Shown: positions 16,048-25,306 of the stretch, in pieces
Layout: each line of letters begins with the position of its first letter
How positions within the stretch are numbered: the stretch's first letter is position 1
Assembly (NCBI RefSeq): GCF_001422245.1
Contig: NZ_LMMM01000001.1
Span: 63,422 to 127,421 of the forward strand
Reading direction: 5' to 3'
Source: Rhizobium sp. Leaf262
GTDB taxonomy: Bacteria > Pseudomonadota > Alphaproteobacteria > Rhizobiales > Rhizobiaceae
Length of the DNA: 64,000 nucleotides
Made by a program: the position numbers and the translations under genes
The notes under the pieces: model-generated
Told to the model about the DNA's origin: nothing
Database searches by the model: none
The model's input: the letters and a program-made list of their open reading frames with translations, nothing else

Positions 16048-17124
16048 ATGTTAAAAATGAGTTTGACCCGAGGCATCGGGATGGGTTTGGTCTGTTCGAC
16101 AGTCCTTCTGACGAGCGGTGCCGCCGAAGCCACTCCGGTGCTGGTCGTCGATACGGCGAACCACCAGGTGCTCTATCAGGAAGAAGCCGGTGTGCCGTGG
16201 TATCCGGCCTCTACGACCAAGCTGATGACGGCGCTGGTGGTTTTCGAAGCATTGCGCTCCGGGCAGGTGACCCTCACCACACCGGTGGTGATGACGCGCA
16301 ACGCCACGAAACAGGCTTTTCTGGAATCGGGTCTGACCCTTGGTCGGACGATGACGCTGGAAGATGCCTTGTTTGCGACGATAGCCGCGTCGGCCAATGA
16401 TGTTGCCGTGGCACTGGCGGAAGCGGTGGCCCCCACTGAGGCTGAATTCGTTCAGCGCATGAATTCCGAAGCGCAAAGGCTGGGCATGACGGCAACCCAT
16501 TTCGCTAGCCCGAACGGGTTGTTCAACCGGACGAACTATACGACTGCCCGCGATCTTGCACTTCTTGGCATGGAAATTGACCGGCTTTATCCGGAATATC
16601 GCCGTTTCTTTCAGGCGTCAGCCGTTACCATCGATGGCAAGGAAATTAAGTCCAACAACGCGCTGTTGACCCGTTTCAACGGGACGGTTGGTATGAAGAC
16701 CGGATTTTTGTGCGCGTCGGGGCGCAATTATGTGGGACTGGCCGAACGCAACGGAAAGCGCTTGATGGTGGTAATGATGGGCGCCACCACGGAGCGAGAA
16801 CGCGACGAGCGATCCGCGCAATATCTGACACAGGCCTTCCAAGGCCAGCTTCAACCGGCTGGCACCGTAGAAGCCATTCAAAACCGTCCGGAGGTTGCGC
16901 CCGAGGACATGCGCATTCGTCTCTGTACGGACAAAAGTGTCGCCTATGAAGCCGGTCGCGAAGCACTTTATCCTATGGGCCTGCCCGGTCGGGAAAGTTT
17001 CCTTAACGACCAAATCCCGGCGCAGGTTCATGCAATTGCCACCTGGCCCGGCGATAATGCTGCCGATGTGCCTGTTCCGCTTGAGCGTCCACGCGTTCAG
17101 CACGGTACAGGTTCTGCAGGATAA
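16048..17124 (+). CDS. D-alanyl-D-alanine carboxypeptidase (PBP5 family)
   Basis: A class-C low-molecular-weight penicillin-binding protein that trims the terminal D-Ala of peptidoglycan stem peptides in the periplasm. A signal peptide ends near residue 28 (TSGAAEA-TP). The serine-peptidase triad is complete: SxxK in YPASTTKLMTAL (near residue 54), SxN in AASANDVAVAL, and KTG in VGMKTGFLCASG. At 358 residues it is somewhat short of DacA-type proteins and may have a reduced C-terminal domain. GGAG precedes the ATG. The following gene encodes another exported protein 15 bp away, suggesting an operon. Confidence 0.9.
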   Translation: MLKMSLTRGIGMGLVCSTVLLTSGAAEATPVLVVDTANHQVLYQEEAGVPWYPASTTKLMTALVVFEALRSGQVTLTTPVVMTRNATKQAFLESGLTLGRTMTLEDALFATIAASANDVAVALAEAVAPTEAEFVQRMNSEAQRLGMTATHFASPNGLFNRTNYTTARDLALLGMEIDRLYPEYRRFFQASAVTIDGKEIKSNNALLTRFNGTVGMKTGFLCASGRNYVGLAERNGKRLMVVMMGATTERERDERSAQYLTQAFQGQLQPAGTVEAIQNRPEVAPEDMRIRLCTDKSVAYEAGREALYPMGLPGRESFLNDQIPAQVHAIATWPGDNAADVPVPLERPRVQHGTGSAG

Positions 17125-17139
17125 AATCGGGACGTCTCC

Positions 17140-17952
17140 ATGCGTGGCTATGTGTTCACTGGAAAAGTAGAGCTGACACGGCGTTCGTTGATCGCCAGTC
17201 TGCTTGCGGCAGTCGTAGCATCTCCGGCGTTTGCTGCACCCTCATGGCGTTACGCCCGCCCGGTCACGATCACAGCCGATGATATCGAATGGTTTCGTCG
17301 CGCCCGCGCGCTCTGGATTGATTGTGAAGCGGGAGCGCCTGCCATTATCCCACAGGGCATGGACGAAGATGCCTATTGGAACGCGTTCGAGAACCCGGCT
17401 TCGGATGCCCTCCAGCGAATGGAGAGGGTCATCTGCGCGTTCTTCCTTCATGCCAGCTTTTCACCGGGTCGCTATACATTGAGCCAACCAGTCAAAGGGT
17501 TGAGCAGCTTCGAGGTGACGGCGAATCATGTTCGACTGTTGCAAACAACGAGCTGGCGATCGAGTTCTATCGATTGCAAACGACCCTATGGCGATTTCAC
17601 TCATTTCGAGATCGACATGGCAAGGGCGCTTGGCCTGCCTATCACCGAGGGTGCGGAGGGTTATGCCGAGATCGGGCCGGAAAACGAGTCGAAAATGGTC
17701 GCCTTGCACGAGCGAATGCTGTTTGTGCTGCAATGTTACGTGGAGCATGCAGCCATGGAGCCAGGGGACTGGTTCATACCCTTCGACGGATGGGAGGGTA
17801 TCATCCATCCACGCTGCGTCCCGGTCAGCGACCAGAAGATCAAGATCTATGAAAGCGCCATGGCTGCGATTGCGCTTCGAGGCATCGTGGAAAGCGATTA
17901 CGATCTCGTCGTGCCGAAACTAAAGGCCTCTTCCGATCTGTTCTCACTGTAG
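17140..17952 (+). CDS. Secreted protein of unknown function
   Basis: I do not recognise this 270-residue protein. It has an export signal: basic residues (LTRRS) are followed by the hydrophobic stretch LIASLLAAVVASPAFA, with likely cleavage near residue 33. The mature part is mixed in character, with two cysteines in WIDCEAG and SIDCKRP that might form a disulfide, and a third near VLQCYVEH. It starts 15 bp after the carboxypeptidase stop, so a periplasmic or envelope role is plausible. The start could lie a few codons later because no strong ribosome site is present. It converges with matR. Confidence 0.6.
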   Translation: MRGYVFTGKVELTRRSLIASLLAAVVASPAFAAPSWRYARPVTITADDIEWFRRARALWIDCEAGAPAIIPQGMDEDAYWNAFENPASDALQRMERVICAFFLHASFSPGRYTLSQPVKGLSSFEVTANHVRLLQTTSWRSSSIDCKRPYGDFTHFEIDMARALGLPITEGAEGYAEIGPENESKMVALHERMLFVLQCYVEHAAMEPGDWFIPFDGWEGIIHPRCVPVSDQKIKIYESAMAAIALRGIVESDYDLVVPKLKASSDLFSL

Positions 17953-17976
17953 CACTGGCAGCAATCACCGGCAGCG

Positions 17977-18624
17977 TCATCGCGCCATGCTGGCGACGAG
18001 GTCGCTGAAACGCTCGCCCTGAATGCCGACATGACCGCGCAGCAGGCGGCGCGCTTCTTCGCCATCGCCGGTGAAGATGGCGTCGACGATGGCGCAATGT
18101 TCCTGAAATGATGTCGAAAGGCGGTTGCGCACCCGCAGCTGCAAGCGACGATAGGGTCGAAGTCGCCGGTGCAGTTGGGCGCATTGGGCCTTGAGAAAAT
18201 CGCTCTGGCTCGCGTCGTAGATGGCGATGTGGAATTCTTCATTATCATAATAATAGGCGTCACTGTCTCCAGCCGCCGCCGATCGTTCGCAGCGAGCATG
18301 GGTCAGGGTAATTGCCTCACGAGATGATGTGTCCAGACGTCTCGCAGCGAGCGAGCCCGCAAGGCCTTCCAGCTCGGCCATGACTTCGAACATTTCATAG
18401 ACCCGATGCGGACCGGGATCAATCACGACCGCGCCCCTTCGTGGTCTGATTTCGATGAGACCAATGGCGTCAAGCTGCATCAATGCCTCTCGCACCGGCG
18501 TGCGCGATACGCCGAAGCGTGTTGCGAGCACTGTCTCGTCAAGTCGCTCGCCCGGAGCGAACTCATTCGAAAGAATTGAATTTTCAATTTCGTCCCGCAG
18601 CCATCGGCCTACTTTTTCGGACAT
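17977..18624 (-). CDS. matR: GntR/FCD-family repressor of malonate genes (MatR)
   Basis: A GntR-family regulator of 215 residues with an N-terminal winged helix (ERLDETVLATRFGVSRTPVREALMQL, about residues 27-52) and a C-terminal FCD ligand domain (histidine- and aspartate-bearing helices around DNEEFHIAIYDAS). The ATG at 18624 follows AAGGTGAG; a longer frame to 18678 overlaps the operator. It is divergent from matABC, with the palindrome TCTTGTATACAAGA between them, matching the known arrangement of matR in rhizobia, where malonate relieves repression. The assignment rests on family, operator and position. Confidence 0.88.
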   Translation of the reverse strand: MSEKVGRWLRDEIENSILSNEFAPGERLDETVLATRFGVSRTPVREALMQLDAIGLIEIRPRRGAVVIDPGPHRVYEMFEVMAELEGLAGSLAARRLDTSSREAITLTHARCERSAAAGDSDAYYYDNEEFHIAIYDASQSDFLKAQCAQLHRRLRPYRRLQLRVRNRLSTSFQEHCAIVDAIFTGDGEEARRLLRGHVGIQGERFSDLVASMAR

Positions 18625-18654
18625 CTTTCTCACCTTCGAATGCAATAACCATAT

Positions 18655-18668
18655 TCTTGTATACAAGA
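18655..18668. promoter_or_regulatory. MatR operator (14-bp palindrome)
   Basis: TCTTGTATACAAGA is a perfect palindrome containing the GTATAC core typical of FCD-type GntR sites. As I recall, the R. trifolii MatR site differs from it by one base in the right arm. It sits between the divergent matR and matA starts, 31 bp upstream of the matR ATG. A TTGACA -35-like box at 18672-18677 points toward matA, so occupancy should block both promoters. Confidence 0.8.
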
Positions 18669-18776
18669 TACTTGACAACGTGTGCCAGCGCTGAGAGTTT
18701 GGATGCTAACGATAAGCGTTGGGAATGGAAAGCTGCTAATACAGCTTTCTCGACTGGAAACCGAGGGAGAGCGGTG

Positions 18777-20171
18777 ATGTCTGAAACGTCATTCTTTATG
18801 GACATGATCCAGAACATTACCGACCGCGGGCGGAAACTTCTGTTTTCTGGCCCCCGTGTGACGGATGTGGCTGCCAATGCCGACACCGAGACACTGTGCG
18901 AAATGCTGCTGTCGAGCCGCGGCGAAGCGTCGGGCATGGCGCTTGCGGCAGAAATTCTCGATCGCTGGAGCGTTCTCGATGCCGAGGGGGCGCAGCGGTT
19001 TTTCCGTCTGCTTTCCGATAAATTCGGCCCAGATACCGCAAAGCTCGAAGAGGCTATCGCAACTTACAGCACGGACAGGAGTTCAGCAGCGATCCTCGGC
19101 CTTCATCAAGCGGCCGAACCCAGACGGCAGGAATTGCTTCGCCGGTTGAATCAGGCGCCGAGCGGAACTGCCAAGCTTGTCAGAATGCGGGAGCAACTCC
19201 TGTTGCTCAAAGACAAGGACGAGGGTTTTCAGGCGCTCGACGCGGATTTCACGCATCTTTTCAGTTCCTGGTTCAACCGAGGCTTCCTGACGTTGCGGCC
19301 TATCGACTGGGCGACGCAGGCCAATATCCTGGAAAAGATCATCGCGTATGAAGCCGTACACAAAATCGCGGGCTGGGATGAATTGCGCCGCAGACTTGCG
19401 CCATCGGACCGCCGTTGCTTTGCTTTTTTCCATCCGCGACTGGCCGATGAGCCGCTCGTTTTCGTCGAGGTGGCCCTGACGCGTGCGGTCCCGACCAGCA
19501 TTCATGACGTGTTGGATGAAAGCCGCACGCAGATCGCGGCAGGTGAAGCGACAACCGCCGTCTTCTATTCCATATCCAATTGCCAGGATGGCCTGCGTGG
19601 CATTTCGTTCGGTAACTTTCTGATCAAGCAGGTGGTTGATGACCTGAAGCGGGAACTTCCGGGCCTCACCAACTTCGTCACACTGTCGCCGGTGCCGGGT
19701 TTTGCACGCTGGCTGGCTGGCATCCGCAAGGCAGAGGATGACACGCTGCTGTCGGAAACGGATCGTTCAACCCTGGCATTGATGGATGATCCATCGTGGA
19801 GCAGCGACGAGGAGACCGCCGGCAAGGTCGAGCGCGTGCTGTTGCCGATGGCGTCGCATTATTTCCTGGCAGCCAAGACATCCGATGGTCGCCCGGTCGA
19901 TCCGGTGGCGCGGTTTCACCTTGGCAACGGCGCACGGCTGGAAAGGCTGAATTTCCTTGGCGATCGCTCGGGTAAGGCTATGAAGCAAGCTCATGGACTG
20001 ATGGTGAATTATCTCTACAAACTCGATGATATCGTCGCCAACCACGAAGCGTTGGCGCAGCGCGGTGAGGTGGCTGCGTCGCCGTCGGTCAAAAGCCTTT
20101 TGAAGCAACGGGGCGAAATCAAAGCGGTGGCCAATAGTGCCGCATTTCAGAGCAAACCGCGCAAATCGTAA
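18777..20171 (+). CDS. matA: Malonyl-CoA decarboxylase
   Basis: MatA decarboxylates malonyl-CoA to acetyl-CoA and CO2, completing malonate use. At 464 residues from the ATG at 18777 it has the usual length; the frame is open upstream to 18483 but those codons cross the matR operator and promoter. Recognisable MCD features are the helical N-terminal oligomerisation part and the C-terminal acetyltransferase-like domain, with NCQDGLRGISFGNFLIKQV and TLSPVPGFARWL (the Ser-Pro-x-Pro-Gly-Phe region) around residues 265-305. GAGGGAGAG precedes the start. It is the first gene of matABC. Confidence 0.93.
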   Translation: MSETSFFMDMIQNITDRGRKLLFSGPRVTDVAANADTETLCEMLLSSRGEASGMALAAEILDRWSVLDAEGAQRFFRLLSDKFGPDTAKLEEAIATYSTDRSSAAILGLHQAAEPRRQELLRRLNQAPSGTAKLVRMREQLLLLKDKDEGFQALDADFTHLFSSWFNRGFLTLRPIDWATQANILEKIIAYEAVHKIAGWDELRRRLAPSDRRCFAFFHPRLADEPLVFVEVALTRAVPTSIHDVLDESRTQIAAGEATTAVFYSISNCQDGLRGISFGNFLIKQVVDDLKRELPGLTNFVTLSPVPGFARWLAGIRKAEDDTLLSETDRSTLALMDDPSWSSDEETAGKVERVLLPMASHYFLAAKTSDGRPVDPVARFHLGNGARLERLNFLGDRSGKAMKQAHGLMVNYLYKLDDIVANHEALAQRGEVAASPSVKSLLKQRGEIKAVANSAAFQSKPRKS

Positions 20172-20197
20172 AACAACAAATGTGAGGGAGGGCATTC

Positions 20198-21712
20198 ATG
20201 GGCAACCATCTTTTCGACGCAATAAGGGCAGCCGCTCGCAGCGATGCACCATTCATCGTCACCAACGGGGGACGGTCTTGGACCTATGGCGAGGCGATCG
20301 ATCTTTCAGGGCGTATCGCGAACGCGCTCGTCAAGCTTGGCATTCAACCCGGTGACCGCGTTGCCGTTCAGGTGGAAAAGAGCGCGGAAGCACTCGTGCT
20401 CTACCTCGCCTGCGTGCGCAGCGGTGCCGTCTATCTGCCGCTCAACACGGCCTACACGCTGGCTGAGCTCGATTATTTCATCGGCGATGCGCAGCCAAGG
20501 CTGGTGGTTGTGTCGACCTCGGTTAGGGACAATGTGAAGACTGTGGCTGCCCCGCATGGCGCCATCGTCGAGACGCTGGATGCCGATGGTAACGGTTCGC
20601 TCATGACGCTGGCCGGTAACGAGCAGGCCGACTTTGTCGATGCGGCGCGCGCGTCGGACGATCTGGCCGCCATCCTTTATACATCCGGCACGACCGGACG
20701 CTCCAAGGGTGCGATGTTGACGCACGACAATCTGTTGTCGAACGCTCGGACCCTGCGTGAGATCTGGCGGGTGACGGCTGATGACAGGTTGATCCACGCC
20801 CTGCCGATCTTCCATACGCATGGATTGTTCGTCGCAACAAACGTCACGCTGCTTGCAGGCTCTTCGTTGATTTTGTTACCGAAGTTCGATCCGGAAGAAG
20901 TGCTGTCGCTCATGCCTCAGGCAACACTTCTGATGGGCGTACCGACATTCTATGTGCGCCTTCTCCAGAGCTCACGCCTGGACAAGCAGGCCGTTTCCAC
21001 GATGCGCCTGTTCATTTCCGGTTCTGCGCCGCTGCTCAGTGAGACCCATGTGGATTTCGAGCGCCGCACCGGTCACGCCATTCTCGAGCGCTACGGCATG
21101 ACCGAAACCAATATGAACACGTCCAATCCCTATGATGGCAAGAGAATTGCCGGAACCGTCGGCTTTCCACTGCCCGGCGTGACCGTTCGCGTCACCGATC
21201 CATCAACGGGAGACCTGTTGCCGGATGAGGAAACCGGCATGATCGAAATCAAGGGTCCGAACGTCTTCAAGGGTTACTGGCGGATGCCGGAAAAGACGGC
21301 GGCCGAATTTACCGCAGATGGTTTCTTCATTAGTGGCGATCTCGGCAAGATCGACAAGGACGGATACGTCCATATCGTCGGCCGCGGCAAGGATCTGGTG
21401 ATTTCGGGTGGCTACAACATCTATCCGAAAGAGGTCGAAAGCGAGATCGATCAGATCGACGGTGTCGTGGAAAGCGCCGTCATCGGTGTGCCGCACCCTG
21501 ATTTCGGTGAGGGTGTAACGGCCATCGTCGTGCGCAAGCCCGGTGCTTCCCTAGACGAACCGCAGGTTATTGCCGCACTGACCGAAAGGCTTGCGCGCTA
21601 CAAACAGCCCAAGCGGGTGATCTTCGCCGAAGATTTGCCACGCAACACCATGGGCAAGGTCCAAAAGAACGTTCTTCGTCAGCGTTTTGCTGATCTCTAC
21701 AACGTGAGCTGA
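20198..21712 (+). CDS. matB: Malonyl-CoA synthetase
   Basis: MatB activates malonate to malonyl-CoA with ATP. This 504-residue ANL-family enzyme shows the P-loop-like motif ILYTSGTTGRSKGAMLTH near residue 160, the YGMTETNMN motif, the SGDLGKIDKDGYVHIVGRGKDLVISGGYNIYP hinge region, and the C-terminal catalytic lysine context PRNTMGKVQKN. These match MatB proteins closely. It starts 26 bp after matA with a strong GAGGGAGGG ribosome site. Confidence 0.93.
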   Translation: MGNHLFDAIRAAARSDAPFIVTNGGRSWTYGEAIDLSGRIANALVKLGIQPGDRVAVQVEKSAEALVLYLACVRSGAVYLPLNTAYTLAELDYFIGDAQPRLVVVSTSVRDNVKTVAAPHGAIVETLDADGNGSLMTLAGNEQADFVDAARASDDLAAILYTSGTTGRSKGAMLTHDNLLSNARTLREIWRVTADDRLIHALPIFHTHGLFVATNVTLLAGSSLILLPKFDPEEVLSLMPQATLLMGVPTFYVRLLQSSRLDKQAVSTMRLFISGSAPLLSETHVDFERRTGHAILERYGMTETNMNTSNPYDGKRIAGTVGFPLPGVTVRVTDPSTGDLLPDEETGMIEIKGPNVFKGYWRMPEKTAAEFTADGFFISGDLGKIDKDGYVHIVGRGKDLVISGGYNIYPKEVESEIDQIDGVVESAVIGVPHPDFGEGVTAIVVRKPGASLDEPQVIAALTERLARYKQPKRVIFAEDLPRNTMGKVQKNVLRQRFADLYNVS

Positions 21713-21803
21713 GAGGGGCGCGTGTTGGTGAGGAACACGCGGCTTGGCTTTCTCGATTTGAAAACAGCACCACGGCGCGGGAGGCGTCGAAGGGAGGGGA
21801 ATC

Positions 21804-23150
21804 ATGGGTATTGAAATACTGTCTATCGGGCTGCTCATTGCGATGTTCGTCATCGCGACGATCCAGCCAATCAACATGGGTGCCTTGGCTTTTGCCGGCG
21901 CCTTCGTGCTCGGCACGCTCGTCATTGGAATGAAAACCAACGACATCTTCGCCGGTTTTCCGAGCGATCTGTTTCTGACACTTGTCGCGGTGACCTATCT
22001 TTTTGGCATTGCACAAATCAACGGCACCATCGACTGGCTGGTGGAAGGTGCCGTGCGGGTGGTACGCGGGCGGATAGGTCTCATTCCATGGGTGATGTTT
22101 CTCGTCGCAGCGATCATCACAGGTTTCGGCGCCTTGGGACCGGCTGCGGTTGCGATTCTGGCACCGGTTGCCCTCAGCTTTGCGGTGCAATATCGCATTC
22201 ATCCGGTTATGATGGGCCTGATGGTCATTCATGGCGCGCAGGCGGGCGGCTTTTCGCCGATCAGCATCTACGGGGGGATCACCAACCAGATCGTGGCGAA
22301 GGCCGGGTTGCCATTTGCTCCGACCTCGCTGTTCCTCTCCAGCTTCTTCTTCAATCTTGCCATCGCCGTACTCGTCTTTTTCATTTTCGGCGGCGCAAAG
22401 ATCGCGCGGCAGATTTCCGCTTCGCGTGAACCCCTGCCTGAACTCCATCCCGAAGGCGTGGCGGAAGCCATCCGCGGACATGGCGGAACTCCTGCGAAAG
22501 CCATCCGTGAACACGCTTACGGGACAGCCGGCGACACTGCGGCAAACCTGCGCCTGAACAGCGAACGCATCACGACGCTCATCGGCTTGACGGCACTGGG
22601 CGTGGGTGCTCTTATCTTCAAATTCAACGTCGGCCTTGTCGCAATGACCGTTGCCGTCGTTCTCGCACTGCTGTCACCGAAAACACAAAAGGCAGCTATC
22701 GACAAAGTCAGTTGGTCAACCGTGCTTTTGATCGCCGGTATCATCACCTATGTTGGTGTGATGGAAAAGGCAGGGACGGTGGATTACGTGGCACACGGCA
22801 TCTCCAGCCTGGGCATGCCGCTTCTGGTGGCTCTGCTGCTCTGCTTTACTGGCGCCATCGTCTCCGCATTCGCGTCTTCGACGGCGCTGCTCGGTGCCAT
22901 CATTCCGCTTGCCGTGCCATTTCTTCTACAGGGTCAGGTCAGCGCCGTCGGCGTCGTCGCGGCAATAGCGATTTCGACAACGATTGTCGATACCAGCCCC
23001 TTCTCTACCAATGGCGCCCTTGTCGTTGCGAACGCGCCTGATGACCGCCGTCAGGAGGTCTTGCGTCAATTGCTGATCTATAGCGCGCTGATCGCCATCA
23101 TTGGACCTATCGTGGCCTGGCTGGTCTTCGTCGTTCCTGGCTTGGTGTAA
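21804..23150 (+). CDS. matC: Malonate/dicarboxylate transporter MatC
   Basis: A 448-residue inner-membrane carrier of the MatC type (dicarboxylate carrier family) with about eleven to twelve hydrophobic segments. The N-terminal part IEILSIGLLIAMFVIATIQPINMGALAFAG and the HGAQAGGFSPISIYGGITNQIV loop are typical of the MatC N-terminal domain. It is the last gene of matABC, 91 bp after matB, preceded by AGGGAGGGG and followed by two terminator hairpins. It should import malonate for MatB. Confidence 0.92.
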   Translation: MGIEILSIGLLIAMFVIATIQPINMGALAFAGAFVLGTLVIGMKTNDIFAGFPSDLFLTLVAVTYLFGIAQINGTIDWLVEGAVRVVRGRIGLIPWVMFLVAAIITGFGALGPAAVAILAPVALSFAVQYRIHPVMMGLMVIHGAQAGGFSPISIYGGITNQIVAKAGLPFAPTSLFLSSFFFNLAIAVLVFFIFGGAKIARQISASREPLPELHPEGVAEAIRGHGGTPAKAIREHAYGTAGDTAANLRLNSERITTLIGLTALGVGALIFKFNVGLVAMTVAVVLALLSPKTQKAAIDKVSWSTVLLIAGIITYVGVMEKAGTVDYVAHGISSLGMPLLVALLLCFTGAIVSAFASSTALLGAIIPLAVPFLLQGQVSAVGVVAAIAISTTIVDTSPFSTNGALVVANAPDDRRQEVLRQLLIYSALIAIIGPIVAWLVFVVPGLV

Positions 23151-23174
23151 CCCATAGGTAAGGATTGAAACAGA

Positions 23175-23202
23175 TCGCGGATGCCTCGGCATCCGCGACT
23201 TT
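23175..23202 (+). terminator. Hairpin after matC
   Basis: TCGCGGATGC and GCATCCGCGA form a perfect 10-bp stem with a CTCG loop, followed by a short CTTTTG. It is the first of two hairpins after the mat operon. Confidence 0.75.
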
Positions 23203-23218
23203 TGCAAGGTTGAAATAA

Positions 23219-23259
23219 GATGGCAGAGCCTGGGTTTCGAGCTATGCCATCCTTTTTTT
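23219..23259 (+). terminator. Intrinsic terminator after matC
   Basis: GATGGCA (23219-23225) pairs with TGCCATC (23245-23251), extended inward by three pairs across a mismatch, and is followed by CTTTTTTT. It faces the plus strand, just before the converging aminotransferase gene ends at 23274. Confidence 0.8.
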
Positions 23260-23273
23260 GATAAAGAGCGGGC

Positions 23274-24608
23274 TTATGCAGTGCGTTTCAACACGTCACC
23301 GATGATGGAGACGATGTCTGCGATCTGGCTTTCCTCGATGATCAGCGGTGGAGACAGGGCGATGATGTCGCCAGTGACGCGGATCAGCAGGCCTTTTTTC
23401 AAGCATTCTACAAACACGTCGTAAGCGCGTGTGCCCGGCGCGCCATCGCGAGGAGCAAGCTCGATCGCTCCAACGAGCCCGAGGTTTCGGACGTCGAGAA
23501 CGTAGGGCAGGTCCTTTACGGAGTGAAGAGCGTCCTGCCATGCCGTTGCAAGTGTGGCTGCACGGGTGAGAAGGTCCTCATCCTGATAGATTTCAAGCGT
23601 AGCGATACCGGCGGCACAGGCCACTGGATGGCCGGAATAGGTGTAGCCATGGAAGAGCTCGATCTGGTTTTCAGGCCCCTGCATGAGCGCATCATAGACT
23701 GCGCGCTTTGCAAACACCGCACCCATCGGAACAGCGCCGTTGGTGATGCCCTTCGCCGTCGTGACGAGATCCGGGACCACGCCAAAGTAATCTGTCGCGA
23801 AAGGCGTGCCGAGGCGTCCGAAACCGGTTATGACCTCGTCGAAAATCAGCAGAATGCCGTGTTTGTCTGCGATGGCGCGCAAGCGTTGGAGATAGCCTTC
23901 TGGCGGCAGGATGACGCCCGCGGAACCAGACATGGGTTCCACGATAACGGCAGCGATCGTTTCGGCACCATGCAGGGCGACGAGCCGTTCCAGATCGTCT
24001 GCCAGTTCCACGCCATGGGCTGGAATACCCTTTGAGAAGGCGTTGCGATCGAGATCGAGCGTGTGTCGCATGTGGTCGGCTGGGATTTGTGGGAAGACCC
24101 TGCGGTTGTTGACGAGGCCGCCAACGGAAATGCCGCCGAAACCGACACCGTGATAGCCCTTTTCGCGGCCGATGATGCGGCTGCGCGTTCCCTGGCCGAT
24201 CGCGCGCTGATAGGCGATGGCGATTTTGAGTGCCGTATCGACAGACTCCGAACCAGAGCCGGTGAAGAAGACACGGTCGAGTCCCGCGTCAGGTCCGCCG
24301 GGAGACACAGCTGCGAGCTTCTCTGCAAATTCGAATGCAATCGGATGGCCCATCTGGAACGTTGGCGCGAAGTCCAGCGTGGAGAGCTGTCTTTCAACGG
24401 CTTCAGCGATGCGTCTGCGGCCATGGCCAGCGTTGACGCACCATAGCCCGGCAGTGCCGTCGAGAATCCGATTGCCGTCTATATCTGTGTAATACATGCC
24501 CTCGGCGCTGGCCAGAAGACGCGGCGCGGCCTTGAACTGCCGGTTGGCTGTAAACGGCATCCAGAAATTGGCGAGGTTCGGCATGTTCGATTTGCTGGTG
24601 TGGTCCAT
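23274..24608 (-). CDS. Omega-amino acid:pyruvate aminotransferase (class III, PLP)
   Basis: A 444-residue class-III PLP aminotransferase close to beta-alanine:pyruvate transaminases. Visible features are the N-terminal FWMPFTANRQFKAAPRLL and DGTAGLWCVNAGH segments characteristic of that subgroup, the cofactor loop FTGSGSESVDTALKIA, the aspartate of LLIFDEVITGFGRLG, and the Schiff-base lysine in TTAKGITNGAVPMG (near residue 283). It should interconvert beta-alanine or a similar omega-amine with pyruvate. It is divergent from an XRE-cupin regulator that probably controls it. Malonic semialdehyde, the keto product of beta-alanine, lies chemically close to the neighbouring malonate pathway. Confidence 0.88.
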   Translation of the reverse strand: MDHTSKSNMPNLANFWMPFTANRQFKAAPRLLASAEGMYYTDIDGNRILDGTAGLWCVNAGHGRRRIAEAVERQLSTLDFAPTFQMGHPIAFEFAEKLAAVSPGGPDAGLDRVFFTGSGSESVDTALKIAIAYQRAIGQGTRSRIIGREKGYHGVGFGGISVGGLVNNRRVFPQIPADHMRHTLDLDRNAFSKGIPAHGVELADDLERLVALHGAETIAAVIVEPMSGSAGVILPPEGYLQRLRAIADKHGILLIFDEVITGFGRLGTPFATDYFGVVPDLVTTAKGITNGAVPMGAVFAKRAVYDALMQGPENQIELFHGYTYSGHPVACAAGIATLEIYQDEDLLTRAATLATAWQDALHSVKDLPYVLDVRNLGLVGAIELAPRDGAPGTRAYDVFVECLKKGLLIRVTGDIIALSPPLIIEESQIADIVSIIGDVLKRTA

Positions 24609-24757
24609 TGGAATCCCCCGTGTTTTGATGAGTCACTTTCCAGATTCTTGTGCTTCGAAACAAGCCCTTTTCTCGGTGGGCTCAACCCATTGATTCTTAT
24701 CAGCACTGATGCCACTCTTTGCGTTATATTCAACATCTGCAAATCGAGGGTTCACAG

Positions 24758-25306
24758 GTGGTCGTCGATATCGGCAACAGGCTGCGGCATTTGCGTTCGC
24801 TTCATAATCTTTCCCAACGGGAGTTGGCCAAGCGGGCGGGGGTCACGAATTCGACGATTTCGCTGATCGAGTCCAACTCGACCAACCCTTCTGTCGGTGC
24901 GTTGAAACGCATTCTGGATGGCATTCCCATCGGTCTGGCAGAGTTTTTTGCCTTCGAGCCGGATAGGCCACGCAAGGCGTTCTACGCCGCCGAAGATCTT
25001 GTGGAGATTGGCAAGGGGCCGATTTCCTACCGTCAGATCGGTGACAATCTGTTTGGAAGAAGCCTGCAAATCCTGAAAGAATGCTACCAGCCGGGTGCTG
25101 GAACCGGCCGCGTTCCGCTGGTCCATGAGGGAGAGGAGGGCGGTATCGTTCTTTCAGGGCGTCTTGAAGTCACTGTCGACGACGAGCGACGTATTCTGGG
25201 ACCCGGGGATGCCTATTATTTTGAGAGCAGACGGCCTCACACGTTTCGTTGTGTCGGGCCGGTGCCGTGCGAGGTGATCAGCGCCTGCACGCCGCCAAGT
25301 TTCTAG
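24758..25306 (+). CDS. XRE-family regulator with cupin sensor domain
   Basis: A 182-residue regulator with an N-terminal HTH_3 domain (LRHLRSLHNLSQRELAKRAGVTNSTISLIE, about residues 6-38) and a C-terminal cupin (VHEGEEGGIVLSGRLEVTVDDERRILGPGDAYYFESRRPHTF), the layout of PuuR-type regulators. The frame reaches a TTG at 24719, but GTG at 24758 has CGAGGG seven bases upstream and was chosen. It is divergent from the omega-aminotransferase gene. In related systems the cupin senses an amine or amino acid, consistent with that neighbour; the ligand here is unknown. Confidence 0.85.
   Translation: MVVDIGNRLRHLRSLHNLSQRELAKRAGVTNSTISLIESNSTNPSVGALKRILDGIPIGLAEFFAFEPDRPRKAFYAAEDLVEIGKGPISYRQIGDNLFGRSLQILKECYQPGAGTGRVPLVHEGEEGGIVLSGRLEVTVDDERRILGPGDAYYFESRRPHTFRCVGPVPCEVISACTPPSF

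Noticed and set aside
21567-22514. 315-codon minus-strand frame over matB/matC
   Set aside because: It is a shadow of the MatC reading frame with no recognisable protein features.
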